Source: Notospermus geniculatus
Taxonomy: Eukaryota; Nemertea; Pilidiophora; Heteronemertea; Lineidae
Assembly (NCBI GenBank): GCA_002633025.1
Contig: NMRB01000309.1
Span: 272,153-336,152 of the forward strand
DNA: 64,000 nucleotides
Direction of reading: 5' to 3'
Part shown: one piece after another, positions 54,130 to 64,000 of the stretch
How positions within the stretch are numbered: the stretch's first letter is position 1
Layout of the letters: each line of letters begins with the position of its first letter
Made by a program: the position numbers and the translations under genes
Notes under the pieces: model-generated
What the model was told of the DNA's origin: nothing
The model's input: only the letters and a program-made list of their open reading frames with translations
The model's database searches: none

Positions 54130-54745
54130 CACACACACACAGACAGACACCACGACCAAACACTATATGGTTTCCGATCTTGAGATCGGAAACCATAATA
54201 ATATTGATTCAATATTATTGACTCAATAATATTGCACGTGGATAGGCTTTAGAAGATATTAGGTCAAATAGCCACGAATGTGCCACCAAAAATGGCAAAA
54301 TTTTGAACTTGACCTCTGTGACCTTGAAAAGTATGTCAAATCAAAAACCCGTTATACTAGTATATGTAATATATCCTCATTAGAGGTGATCCATTCCAGT
54401 CATTAATTCAGGAGTTCTTGCACTTTTGTGTTTTTGGTTTCCGCCACCTGGTGGCCAAGCGTAGAGTCGAATCGGACCGAAACTTGGTGTCATAGGTCTT
54501 CTGACCTAGGGCTTTATGGTGCCCCTAGGGCTTTATGGTGACCCGATGTAGAGTAAAGAATATTGTGTCAATATTATTGGCAGAACCCATCCACTAGCCA
54601 ATAATATTGTGCAACCGTCAATAAAAATCAAATCATTTGCTCACTATATTGTGCACTGCTTCAATATAACAAACAGACGGCCAATAATATTGCGCAAACC
54701 TGAATATTGTGCAATAATATTGCACGTGGATGGGCGGTTTTAGGG
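51440..54745. repeat. Composite of interleaved CACGTGCAATATT inverted repeats
   Basis: Arm X (51446-51531: CCATCCACGTGCAATATTAT, 'ttgaaaaatgtttcgggcac') recurs inverted at 52968-53008 plus 54194-54246. Arm Y (51551-51620: 'caatattcaggtttgcacaa', 'ccgtctgtttgtt') recurs inverted at 54670-54745. R1-type fragments lie inside both halves (51625-51930 and, inverted, 54247-54530). Because X and Y overlap and are not nested, more than one insertion or rearrangement is needed. Between about 51940 and 52960 no gene is supported. Confidence 0.7.
53009..54193 (+). repeat. Dispersed repeat R2, copy splitting arm X
   Basis: It opens with a hairpin 'gacatcggagcgatgtc' and 'tatggtttccgatgat', has two units of about 270 bp with GACCTTGACCTTGACCTCTG, a unique 3' part like 21770-22230, a (GACA)n/(CA)n microsatellite (54092-54150), and closes with 'ggtttccgatcttgagatcgg'. 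It lies between the two halves of the inverted X arm, so it inserted there. Confidence 0.75.
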
Positions 54746-54966
54746 TTTATTCTAAACGGCCCAACACACATTGTTTTCTAACCAGCTGAACCTTGCTTCG
54801 AAATAGAACATGCAACTAGGCCTTGGCGCAAGGGCCCAACGCGCTGCGTAGCGGCGAACAGCAAAGCTAGCCAAAGATTTTTCACGGGTCAGTCATTAGA
54901 ATTGGACTCATAGGAGATATGCACCTAATGTTCAGATGGAATATACCGGGCGGTTGGTTCACGTTT
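54746..54966. other. No recognisable feature
   Basis: Spacer between the X/Y composite and R1 copy d; nothing supported. Confidence 0.4.
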
Positions 54967-56121
54967 TTAGCTTACCTCTGTGAGGTGAGCTTCTCCCATG
55001 GTGTGTTGCCCGTCGTCCGTCGTCGTCGTTAACAGGGGTGGCACGTTTCTAAACCGCTTGGGTTACAAACTTGAAATTTGGTGTACATGTACCCTATAGT
55101 AAAATCTATCTCTGGACCGAAACTTAGCGCTGTTGCTTGTACACTCTGGCCTGTAGGGGGCGCTTTGTGAAAACCTTCTTTCGGCCATATCTCCTGAACG
55201 CTGTTAGCTGGAACCACGGAACTTTTATGGTGGGTTCCTCTGATGAGACTACATCACATAAATCCCGGGTTTTTGATTTGACCTACTTTTCAAGGTCACA
55301 GAGGTCAAAGTTCAAAATTCACTTTTTGGTGGCACATTTCATGGCTATTTGACATAGGGTGTTGTGATTTGGTGTGAAGATATATCTAGGCACCCTGCAC
55401 AAGTCCACCAAATTTCAACCCGATCGGACTTCAAATATGGCCGCCAGGAAGCCATATTGGAAAATGGACTTTGACCCACATTTTATAAATAGGAGTAGGT
55501 TGAATGTTTTAACCTTGTCAAAATATGTATCTAGGTACCATATAAATATATAGTAAATTTCAGTCAGATTCGACGTCAAATATGGCAGCCAGGGAGCCAT
55601 CTTGAAAAATGGACTTCGACCAGCACCTCATAAATAGTGGTAGCTAGGATGCTTTTACCGTGCCTAAATATGTGTCTTGGTACCGTCTACTTGTATGCCA
55701 AATTTCGGTTCGATTGGACTTGAACATGGCTGCCAGGCAGCCATCTTGAAAAATTGACTTTGGCCATATCTCATCAGTAGTAAATGTTACGATGTTTCAA
55801 TGTTGTCTAAATGTCTATGCAAGTATCCTGTACATTCCTGCTAAAATTTCAGTCCCAAGGAACGTCACGTGTGGCCACCAGGTGGCCATCTTGTAAAATA
55901 GCATTTTTGACATCTGTGACCTAGACAGGAAAGCAGTTTGTTCACAAATACCACTTGTATTCAGGTATTGTAGGCCTACTCCTGGGTGCCATAAAAATAC
56001 TTCTTGGTGTGTTCAGCTTTATCGTATTTGTACTGATCCTTCAACATTCACCATGAGAGTCACAGTTTCACAAAAACCATGGAGACTTATCACAGAGGTG
56101 AGCACAATGGCCATGGCCATT
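54967..56121 (+). repeat. Dispersed repeat R1, longest copy d
   Basis: Head TTAGCTTACCTCTGTGAGGT and tail CACAGAGGTGAGCACAATGG. Periods of about 150 bp with 'atggccgccagg' / 'agccatcttgaaaaatgg'. It contains AGGTCA-CAG-AGGTCA at 55293-55307. 1155 bp, no coding capacity. Very similar to copy b. Confidence 0.8.
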
Positions 56122-56328
56122 TCATTAGTGGCTGCGAACGTTAGATGGGTACATTAGGTAGCAATATTATACTGACGGATTTGCCGGGGAATTCCTCTGT
56201 GGATGTTGTAAAATGTGATTTTTGTAAGATTTTTCTGAGTTGCAACGTCATTTCTAATTATCATAAATATTTTGAGTAGCTGGAATGTATTAAAAAAACA
56301 TTTATTCAGCAGCCAACACCATGACATG

Positions 56329-57036
56329 GCCCGCTGGCGCATCGGCATCCTGAGAATATCAGGCGTTCTTACTGCTCGCTCCCTTCGTCACCGCAGACAA
56401 ACCCCTGAGACATTTTGCTTGATTTGCTGGAGTACTTGGCGCCTGAGAAAATGCGCCCAATCAGCGAACGCCATTTCTGAGTCACCTTCAGATGACAGGC
56501 ATAACACGTAGATTGTACCGTAGTGTCACGCACAACACAGTGCTGAAGTACCTCAGCTTCCCCACCTCAGCCTAACTAGAGATCAGTTACACGTATACAT
56601 GTATAGCGGCCCTTGTAATATTCACAGCCAAGCAGCTGACACAGCTGACCTAGTTATGCCAGGCAATTAACCTATCCTGATTCAATCTAAGTTGAGTTCA
56701 GCCTATCCTACATTCATCGCACAGAATGTATGTCATTCTCAGGCCACACGTCGCGAAACTGGAGTTTATTCCAGATGTTGACCTGCTGGGTCAGCTTTGT
56801 TACCTGCGTAGTTCATGTGTAACAATCAGTGGCCAACTTGGGATGAGATGGTGGGGATGAACATTTGCTGGAATGGCTTTGATACTCCACCGATTCAGGC
56901 GAAATCTCTCAGGGGTTTGTGTGCGGCGACGAAGGTAGCGAGCACTAAGAACGCCTGATGTTCTCAGGATGGCGCATCGGTAGAGCGGGCGGCTATGAAT
57001 CAGGGGCGCCGGGTTCGAGCCTTGCGAGCAGCTGCT
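56329..57036 (+). repeat. tRNA-like SINE head split by a MITE
   Basis: Joining 56329-56345 with 56981-57036 gives a tRNA-like sequence with A-box-like 'tggcgcatcggtagagcgg' and B box 'gccgggttcgagcc'. A MITE lies between. The 3' part runs into 'gcgagcagctgctttttcat'. Probably a SINE rather than a gene. Confidence 0.55.
56346..56971. mobile_element. MITE family M9, long copy with 9-bp target duplication
   Basis: The ends CATCCTGAGAATATCAGGCG and TGATGTTCTCAGGATG are flanked by GCGCATCGG at 56337-56345 and 56972-56980. 626 bp. It is the same family as 976-1221, with a longer middle. The 9-bp duplication fits Mutator-type transposition. No transposase. Confidence 0.88.
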
Positions 57037-57039
57037 TTT

Positions 57040-57828
57040 TCATGCGTCTTTTTCTCTGTTATATTGTTTTTGCTGAACATCTTTAAGTCGAAGGAGGAAT
57101 ATCTCCCCAACCCTTCCATTTTCCTACAAAACTGCATAACCCTACTTGCTAATAAATACTTATAACCACAGATCCTGTCAGCTGTCATGCATTCAAAGAG
57201 ACTAGTCACTAGTCTCTATGAATGCAGGGGCACATTCCCCTCCCAATCACCAAAAATGTCAACAACCCAACATACTAACGTTCAAGACTACTGGAGTCGA
57301 AATTGAACACAGGCATACATGTACATGTAGGCTGGACTTCACCAACAAAACCAAAGGGTCCTCCCATCGAGCTCCAGATGATTTAAACGCAGGGGAGACC
57401 GGGGCTGGTTGTAACAGGGGTAGGTTGTAACAGGGCTAATATTTCCTTGAATATCCGCTGGGAAGGGCTGAGTTTCCTCACATATATTGACATTGATATC
57501 GGCCACCTTTGTACCAAAGGACATCTGAATGTCCGAACTGACTTTCCAAAAAATCGACAAAAACCGTTTTTAGTACATGAAAGTAAAAAATGACCTGATC
57601 AGAAAAGCTCTTCTGCTTTACTGCCTGTGCAGTTTTAGAAGTTTGTTTGGATACTATTTGAATAATGATGTAAAGCCTGTACAACTGGTCGAGCGTGATA
57701 AGGCCCACTTCCGCATCAGGGCTTTCAATTTGTTTTGGGGTAGAGGGGGGACAGGCTGAAGTAGCAGGCACTTCCTAACGCTAAAAAACATTCACTGCTC
57801 TGAATTCAATTCACACACGAGGGGCATA
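57040..57828. other. No supported gene
   Basis: 'gactagtcactagtctc' palindrome near 57199-57215. Open frames at 57339-57560 and 57478-57771 have no recognisable domains. Confidence 0.4.
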
Positions 57829-60800
57829 AAAACGTCGAATAATCACGTGAAAAACACGTTGAAAACTTGTCGTGAAAAAACGTGTGACGAGTTTGACCAG
57901 TTATAACCAGATTGCCACGTCTTTTAGACGTCATCGTGCTGTCAGGGTTAGAATCGCTTAATTCAGTGATACTGTAAGCGTAACTGCCATTGTAAATAAA
58001 TGCTCTGCTAAAGTCGTTCCATATACAAAAATGAAATTCAGGTTTCCGTTTTATACCACGCCGACCTCTTGACCCCGTCTGAATATCATTATCAGTCGGA
58101 ATTGCCGATCTGTTCCGAATGATTCCGAGCAAAATGTGAATTATTGTCAGTGCTTTCGTCGAGAATTACGTCATGTTTAGGAACGATCACTTCAACCAAT
58201 TGGAACCTTTGTTTTTGTTTACATAGCACGTGGGTATAAGAAATGCGATGGACATTGGATGTCAAAGATTATCTTTATGCTGTGCACAACCCGCGTCATT
58301 TGGGCGATTTTCAGATTGAATCCCCGATAGAGGGGAGACAGACGTCTTCAACAGAATGAACATTTCCAGTTACCCCCGTTTTAATTCAGCGGGAGGGCCT
58401 TTTTGATTTCCGAAGATATTTAGTCTGGTCTGGTTGATGGTAAAATGGGAGCCACCACACTGTCTATGTCTTGCTAAAGCTTGAAATACATATGTGTGGA
58501 TCATTTTGCCATCATAAACAAATTGACAGCATCTTGGTTTGGCACAAAGCCCATCGCTCCAGTGATACTGTAGCGTAACTGGCACTGTAAATAAATGGTC
58601 TGCTAAAGTCGTTCCATATACCAAAATGAAATTCAGGTTTCCGTTTTATACCACGCCGACCTATTGACCCTGTCTGCATATCATTATCACTCGGAATTGC
58701 CGATCTGTCCCGAATGGTTCCGAGCAAAATAGGAAATATTGTCACTGCCTTTGCCTAGAATTACGTTATCGTTAATCGCCGTAATCTTGGTTCCGAGTAG
58801 TGACGATCATTTCAACCAATGGGAACGTTTGTTTATGTTACATCTTTTGCACGTGGATATAAGAAATGCGATGGAAATCGGATTTCAAAGATTATTTCAG
58901 ATTGAATTCCGATATAGAGGGGAGACAGAAAGAACTGACATTTGCCATTTTGCTCGGAATCAATCGGGACAGATCGGCAATGCCGACTGATAATGATATT
59001 CCGACGGGGTCAAGAGGTCGGCGTGGTATAAAACAAAAACTTATATTTCATTTTGGTATATGGAACGACTTTAGCAGAGCATTTATTTACAGTGCCAGTT
59101 ACGCTTACAGTATCACTGGAGCGATTCTAAAGGGGCTCTGTGCCAAACCAAGATGCTGTCAATTTGTTTATGAGACAAAGATCCACACATTGGCTATTTC
59201 AAGGTTTAGCAAGGTTTAGCAAGGTTTAGCAAGTAGCGTGGCCAAGATTGAGACAGTCGGGGCTCCCATTTTACCATCAACCAGACTGTCTCCGTCAATA
59301 AACAAATGCCCGCCGCTGATAAAAGGGGTTTGCTGAAATTGTTCATTCTGTTGAAGATAGTCTCGCTTCACCAGCCTCTCTCTCTTACAGGAGAGAGTCT
59401 GGTAGAACAGACTACAAAATCTTGTTACCGCCAGGTGGCGAGTGTCCAGCTCAGAGCATCCGAATCTGATTGGCCAACGGCCGAAAAACATGGCTGCGCC
59501 CATGAAACGTATGATGAACGAACAAGGAACGAAACAGTCCGAGGGAAATTTTACCTTTTTAACACGTTTTATCGTGGATTTCGCCGAGTGATATATAGAA
59601 GGCGATCGAGCCTGGTCGTTTGAGGTGGATTGCCGATGAAATAAAGTGGAATTGTATTGTATAAGGATCGATTTACCGTCTNCGCATTTCTTATACCCAC
59701 GTGCTAGATGTAAACAAAGGTTCCAATTGGTTGAAATGGTCGTTCCTAAGAATGACGTAATTCTAGACGAAAGAACTGACAATATTTGCCATTTTGCTCG
59801 GAATCAATCGGGACAGATCGGCAATGCCGACTGATAATGATATTCCGACGGGGTCAAGAGGTCGGCGTGGTATAAAACGAAAACTTATATTTCATTTTGG
59901 TATATGGAACGACTTTAGCAGAGCATTTATTTACAGTGCCAGTTACGCTTACAGTATCACTGGAGCGATTCTAAAGGGGCTCTGTGCCAAACCAAGGTGC
60001 TGTCAATTTGTTTATGACGACAAAGATCCACACATTGGCTATTTCAAGGTTTAGCAAGTAGCGTGGCCAAGATTGAGACAGTCGGGGGCTCCCATTTTAC
60101 CATCAACCAGACTGTCTCCGTCAATAAACAATGCCCGCCGCTGAAATAAAAGGGGTTTGCTGAAAATGTTCATTCTGTTGAAGACAACGTCTGTCTCCCC
60201 TCTATCGGAATTCAATCTGAAAATCGCCCAACTGAATCTGGTTGCAGCATCTTTGACATCCAATGTGCATCGCATTTCTTATACCCACGTGCTAGATGTA
60301 AACAAAAACAAAGGTTCCAATTGGTTGAAATGATCGTTCCTCAAGATGACGTAATTCTCGACGAAAGCACTGACAATATTTCCCATTTTGCTCGGAATCA
60401 ATCGGGACAGATCGGCAATGCCGACTGATAATGATATTCCGACGGGGTCAAGAGGTCGGCGTGGTATAAAACGAAAACTTATATTTCATTTTGGTATATG
60501 GAACGACTAATAGCAGCATTTATTTACAGTGCCAGTTACGCTTACAGTATCACTGGAGCGATTCTAAAGGGGCTTTGTGCCAAACCAAGATGCTGTCAAT
60601 TTGTTTATGACGACAAAGATCCACATATTGGCTATTTCAAGGTTTAGCAAGTAGCGTGGCCAAGACTGAGACAGTCGGGGCTCCCATTTTACCATCAAGC
60701 AGACTGTCTCCGTCAATAAACAAATGCCCGCCGCTGATAAAAGGGGTTTGCTGAAAATGTTCATTCTGTTGAAGACGTCTGTCTCCCCTCTATCGGAATT

Positions 60801-61640
60801 CAATCTGAATATCGCCCAAATGACGCTGGTGGCAGCATAATCTTTGACATCCAATGTCCATCGCATTTCTTATACCCACGTGCTAGATGTAAACAAAAAC
60901 AAAGGTTCCAATTGGTTGAAATGATCGTTCCTAAAAATGACGTAATTCTAGGCGAAAGCACCGACACTAATTCCCATTTTGCTCGGAATCAATCGGGACA
61001 GATCGGCAATTCCGACTGATAATGATATTCCGATGGGGTCAAGAGGTCGGCGTGTTATAAAACGAAAACTTGAATTTCATTTTGGTATATATGGACGACT
61101 TTAGCAGAGCATTTATTTACAATGCCAGTTACGCTTACAGTATCACTGGAGCGATTCTAAAGGGGCTTTGTGCCAAACCAAGATGCTGTCAATTTGTTTA
61201 TGACGGCAAAGATCCACATATTGGCTATTTCAAGGTTTAGCAAATAGCGTGGCCAAGATTGAGACAGTGGTGGCTCCCATTTTACTATCAACCAGACTGT
61301 CTCCGTCAATAAACAAAGGCCCGCCCACTGAAATAAAAAGGGGTTGCTGAAAATGTTCATTCTGTTGAAGACGTCTGTCTCCCCTCTATCGGGGATTCAA
61401 TCTGAAAATCGCCCAAATGACGCTGGTTGCAGCATAATCTTTGACATTCAATGGCCATTGCATTTCTTATACCCACGTGCTAGATGTAAACAAAAACAAA
61501 GGTTCCAATTGGTTGAAATGATCGTTCCTAAAGGTGGCGTAATTCTAGACGAAAGCACTGACAATAATTCACATTTTGCTCGGAATCATTCGCGACAGAT
61601 CGGCAATTCCGACTGATAATGATATTCAGACGGGGTCAAG
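57829..61640. repeat. Macro-satellite of about 595-bp units in both orientations
   Basis: The marker TGCTCGGAATCAATCGGGAC occurs at 58951, 59795, 60389, 60980 and (variant) 61577, spacings 844, 594, 591 and 597. The inverse occurs at about 58124 and 58720, spacing 596. So two inverted units are followed by about five direct ones. Each unit also has 'cccacgtgctagatgtaaac' and 'caaaccaagatgctgtcaat'. The long spacing contains an extra 250 bp (about 59366-59620) and a single N at 59682. Confidence 0.88.
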
Positions 61641-61870
61641 ATGGACTCGAGTTAAGAAATGGATCAGGATTTTGTTCCTGAGCGGCGGGTGATTTTGTCC
61701 CAGAGCGTCGGCGACTCCACTTCATCCAAGAAAATAGCGCCGGCAGCTGGAACAGGAAAATCTTGTTCCAAGACGCGGCGACGGGGCGTTTGTTCCTGTG
61801 CGCCAGCGTTTCAGCGCTCAGGAACAAAATCTTGTTCCAGTTTTTATATGAAAAATTGATTGAAAAAAAC
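61641..61870. repeat. GAACAAAATCTTGTTCC palindromic repeat
   Basis: 'ttttgttcctgagcg', 'gaacaggaaaatcttgttcc', 'tgttcctgtgcgcc' and 'gaacaaaatcttgttcc' alternate so that the segment can fold on itself. Noncoding. Confidence 0.55.
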
Positions 61871-61961
61871 CCGCCAAATAGTCCAAATAAGTGATCAGGG
61901 ACGCAACACATCTTTCATTAAAACAATTAGCAGTGGGAGAAAAAAGATCCAAAATAATATT

Positions 61962-62165
61962 GCCCCGGCGGGAATCCAACCCGGGGTCTCCGCGTGACAG
62001 GCGGGATAACCCACTACACTAGGGAGTTTTCGGAAAGCCCCCGAAGCGCCAACGCGAACGCCAAACCCATTGTTCGATGCTACGAAGAGACCACCGAACA
62101 AAAGGATAGACGTTCCCATTGGCGTTTCGGGGGCTTTGCGAAAACTGATCCCTACTACCCAGTAG
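61962..62165 (-). repeat. tRNA-Asp-like pseudogene or SINE head, split by a MITE
   Basis: On the - strand the sequence has 'agtgtagtgggttatcccg', a GTC-containing anticodon region (cgcctgtcacgcgg) like tRNA-Asp, and a degenerate B box (gggttggattcc instead of ggttcgattcc). A MITE interrupts the 5' part at 62021-62153. Not a functional gene. Confidence 0.5.
62021..62153. mobile_element. Small MITE with AGGGA termini, possible ACT duplication
   Basis: Left AGGGAGTTTTCGGAAAGCCC and right 'gggctttgcgaaaactgatccct' are imperfect inverses. ACT lies on both sides. A 3-bp duplication and AGGGA ends are reminiscent of Harbinger MITEs. Confidence 0.6.
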
Positions 62166-64000
62166 TCTTGAACGTTAGTTGTGGTGTTGATATTTTTGGT
62201 GACTGGGAGAGGGGAATGTGGATGGTAGTCAGCTGCCCTGCATTCAGACTGTTAGACCGCCATCTTTGTTGGAAAGATGTGTAAAGACGAGTTTTCAACC
62301 TACCATAAACTTGTTTGAGAGCCTGAAGTCTGGCAAATCGGCGTCCGGGACGAAATGGCACAACCGAATATCGACGTTACGATATATTCTGATCTAACCC
62401 ATTACCAGTAATTAGTCCATTCATGCTCCACACAGACCGTATCATGCCACACTCCACCCATGCCGGAAGTGTGCAGTAAGTGCATTTGATACATAAGCTA
62501 TTTTTTATGTGGTTGAAAGAAGTTTATCACATCACCATGACGCAGCTCTCAAATAAACCCAAAACTGGCAATTTGCATGAAATTTTTATGTTTTTATATG
62601 ATTGTGTAGAAAAATCCGTCGAAAATCATGAACATCGCTAAGTGTATTGCGATTATCTGAGGTTTGCAAATGACCTGAGTTTTTCATACTAAATGGCGCA
62701 TGAAACGAAAAGTTATCAATCGATTTTCGTTGCCTGTTCTGATAATAAAGAGTAGCACCAGAGCAACAACTGAGCAAAAAAATCAAGTGGGGGAAACTTC
62801 ATTTGGAAAAAAAGTCATTTGGAGATTCGTTAACATGTATGCATTATATAGGGGGCTGAAAGTTTTGGTTTGAGGGTGCTGCTGTACATTGATATACACA
62901 AGTAGACATTATTTTTTTATTATTATTTTATTATTAAACAATATACGTAGACTACAACACCTAACATTAGAAAATTTCGAGGTGCTTTACAGAAAATTGT
63001 AGGTACTGTACATTAAGATTACAACACATACGTTTTTGAATTGAGGGAAAGACCACATTACATTTACATGCCTTAGGCTCCACTCCCATTGGACCCCTGT
63101 GAAACGCGTTTCAGAGGGGTCCGATTTGGGGAGCTGAGATGTTGACTTTGCGTAATCATGTGTAATCCTATTGTTTTCCTTCTCTGTCTTATTTATAACA
63201 AAATGGGAAATAGGCTGTTGCCTTGCCGGAAAGTTATGCAGTTGAACAGAGAATTCTTTGTTATATCAAAAAACTGCTTTAAATTTTCAAATCCGATGAA
63301 AATTAACGATTTTACAATGCTGAATTTGGAGCCTGTTTGGGCCATAACCATTATGCATTCCCCTTGCCTTGATACACATGATTGCTTAAGGTGGCGGGGG
63401 AGATAGTGAAACGCGTGGAACTTAGGTCCGTTTGAAATTTAATCGCACGAATGTGTTACGACCGAAGTTTAGTTTGTCAACGGAATTTGTGAGTTTATGT
63501 ATTGTTTCAGATCTCCGAATTGAAAAACTGCACAATAATTAACTGATTATGTAACGTTTTTTCACGAACAATGCAAGTCCCGTATGAAGTTTTCAGAGGC
63601 GATCACGGGTACAGCCGGCTCCAAATGACCGGATTTTTGGTAGTGATGGATGCAGCATGGCGGGACCTAAGGTCGTTCGAGGCCCGATTTTTCAAAATTG
63701 AAATAACTAATTAACTATTGCCTAATTAGTGGCCTGAAAAGGCTCAAAACAGAAAATTGAATAATTTTTGCCGTTTTCCTCTGAAATTCAAAAATCGGGG
63801 CTGGAACGGCCTTAGAAGAAGTTTTTTCCAGATCATATTCGAAATCAGATTGACCATCGATCCACGCACAAAAAAGAAATCGCTCGTGAAAATTTGTGAG
63901 AAAGTCCGCAACTTTCCCCGCGAGCCCTTTGTTATGGTAATGAAGAACGCGTGTGGAGTTGGTCACGTTCGGATGAAGTCTGTTCAAAAATCATCGACGA
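62166..64000. other. No supported gene; possible LINE tail near 62910-62990
   Basis: On the - strand 62990-62910 reads 'ctgtaaagcacctcgaaatt' and on to a 'taataataaaataataat' tract, which could be a LINE 3' end. The 82- to 90-codon open frames at 63158-63406 and 63715-63987 have no recognisable domain. Confidence 0.35.

Noticed and set aside
59794-60054. 86-codon frame in the macro-satellite as a protein-coding gene
   Set aside because: It recurs with each satellite unit and has no recognisable domain or splice context; kept only as an observation on the satellite.
61962-62165. Functional tRNA-Asp gene
   Set aside because: The B box is degenerate, the acceptor stem does not pair and a MITE interrupts it.

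Overview
The window is eukaryotic, intron-bearing, transposon-rich DNA. The repeat content (AGGCCTA-rich blocks, TGACCTTGACC arrays, dispersed repeats that start and end in TTAGCTCACC/GGTGAGC, BEL/Pao, PIF/Harbinger and CR1/L2-like elements) suggests a marine invertebrate. I favour a non-vertebrate deuterostome (echinoderm, hemichordate or amphioxus), but this is inference from repeat style and not proof. There is one 435-base N gap, one 19-base N gap and several isolated single Ns, some of them exactly at repeat junctions.

The main gene content is a local family with an unusual two-exon layout: a short PAN/apple-like cysteine-rich exon of about 82 codons, followed after a phase-0 intron by one long terminal exon of about 340-350 codons. 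The long exon encodes a module I do not recognise, with a regular strand-turn-strand pattern that I suspect is a beta-propeller. On the + strand there is one complete gene (2538-3889), then three more long exons without their own PAN exon (4145-5406 with a late frameshift, 7758-8723 decayed, 10401-11459 intact). A PAN exon with a 3' remnant lies at 24995-25617, possibly preceded by a further relic at 19676-20209. On the - strand there is a PAN exon (44487-44242) followed by two copies of the long exon, one split by a 1.14-kb insertion (41432-39896) and one cut off by a Harbinger element (38993-38336). All recognisable long exons start with a phase-0 acceptor, so a single PAN exon could in principle be joined to alternative terminal exons.

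The best-preserved mobile element is a 6.0-kb PIF/Harbinger transposon (32313-38335) with matching inverted termini, a DDE transposase on the - strand and a multi-exon Myb/SANT-like accessory gene on the + strand. It carries a 424-bp nested MITE flanked by a 9-bp target duplication. A deletion derivative with a tRNA-like insert lies at 50700-51267.

By region: 0-12 kb holds the + strand PAN/module cluster with a BEL/Pao fragment and foldback elements; 12-25 kb is minisatellites, MITEs, a degraded DNA transposon and SINE-like repeats; 25-32 kb has the PAN remnant, a large palindrome around the N gap, and several MITEs; 32-38 kb is the Harbinger; 38-44.5 kb is the - strand PAN/module cluster plus a 789-bp tandem duplication; 45-57 kb has LINE 3' ends, SINEs and interleaved inverted repeats; 57.8-61.6 kb is a macro-satellite of about 595-bp units in both orientations. 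No rRNA, CRISPR or convincing functional tRNA gene was seen.
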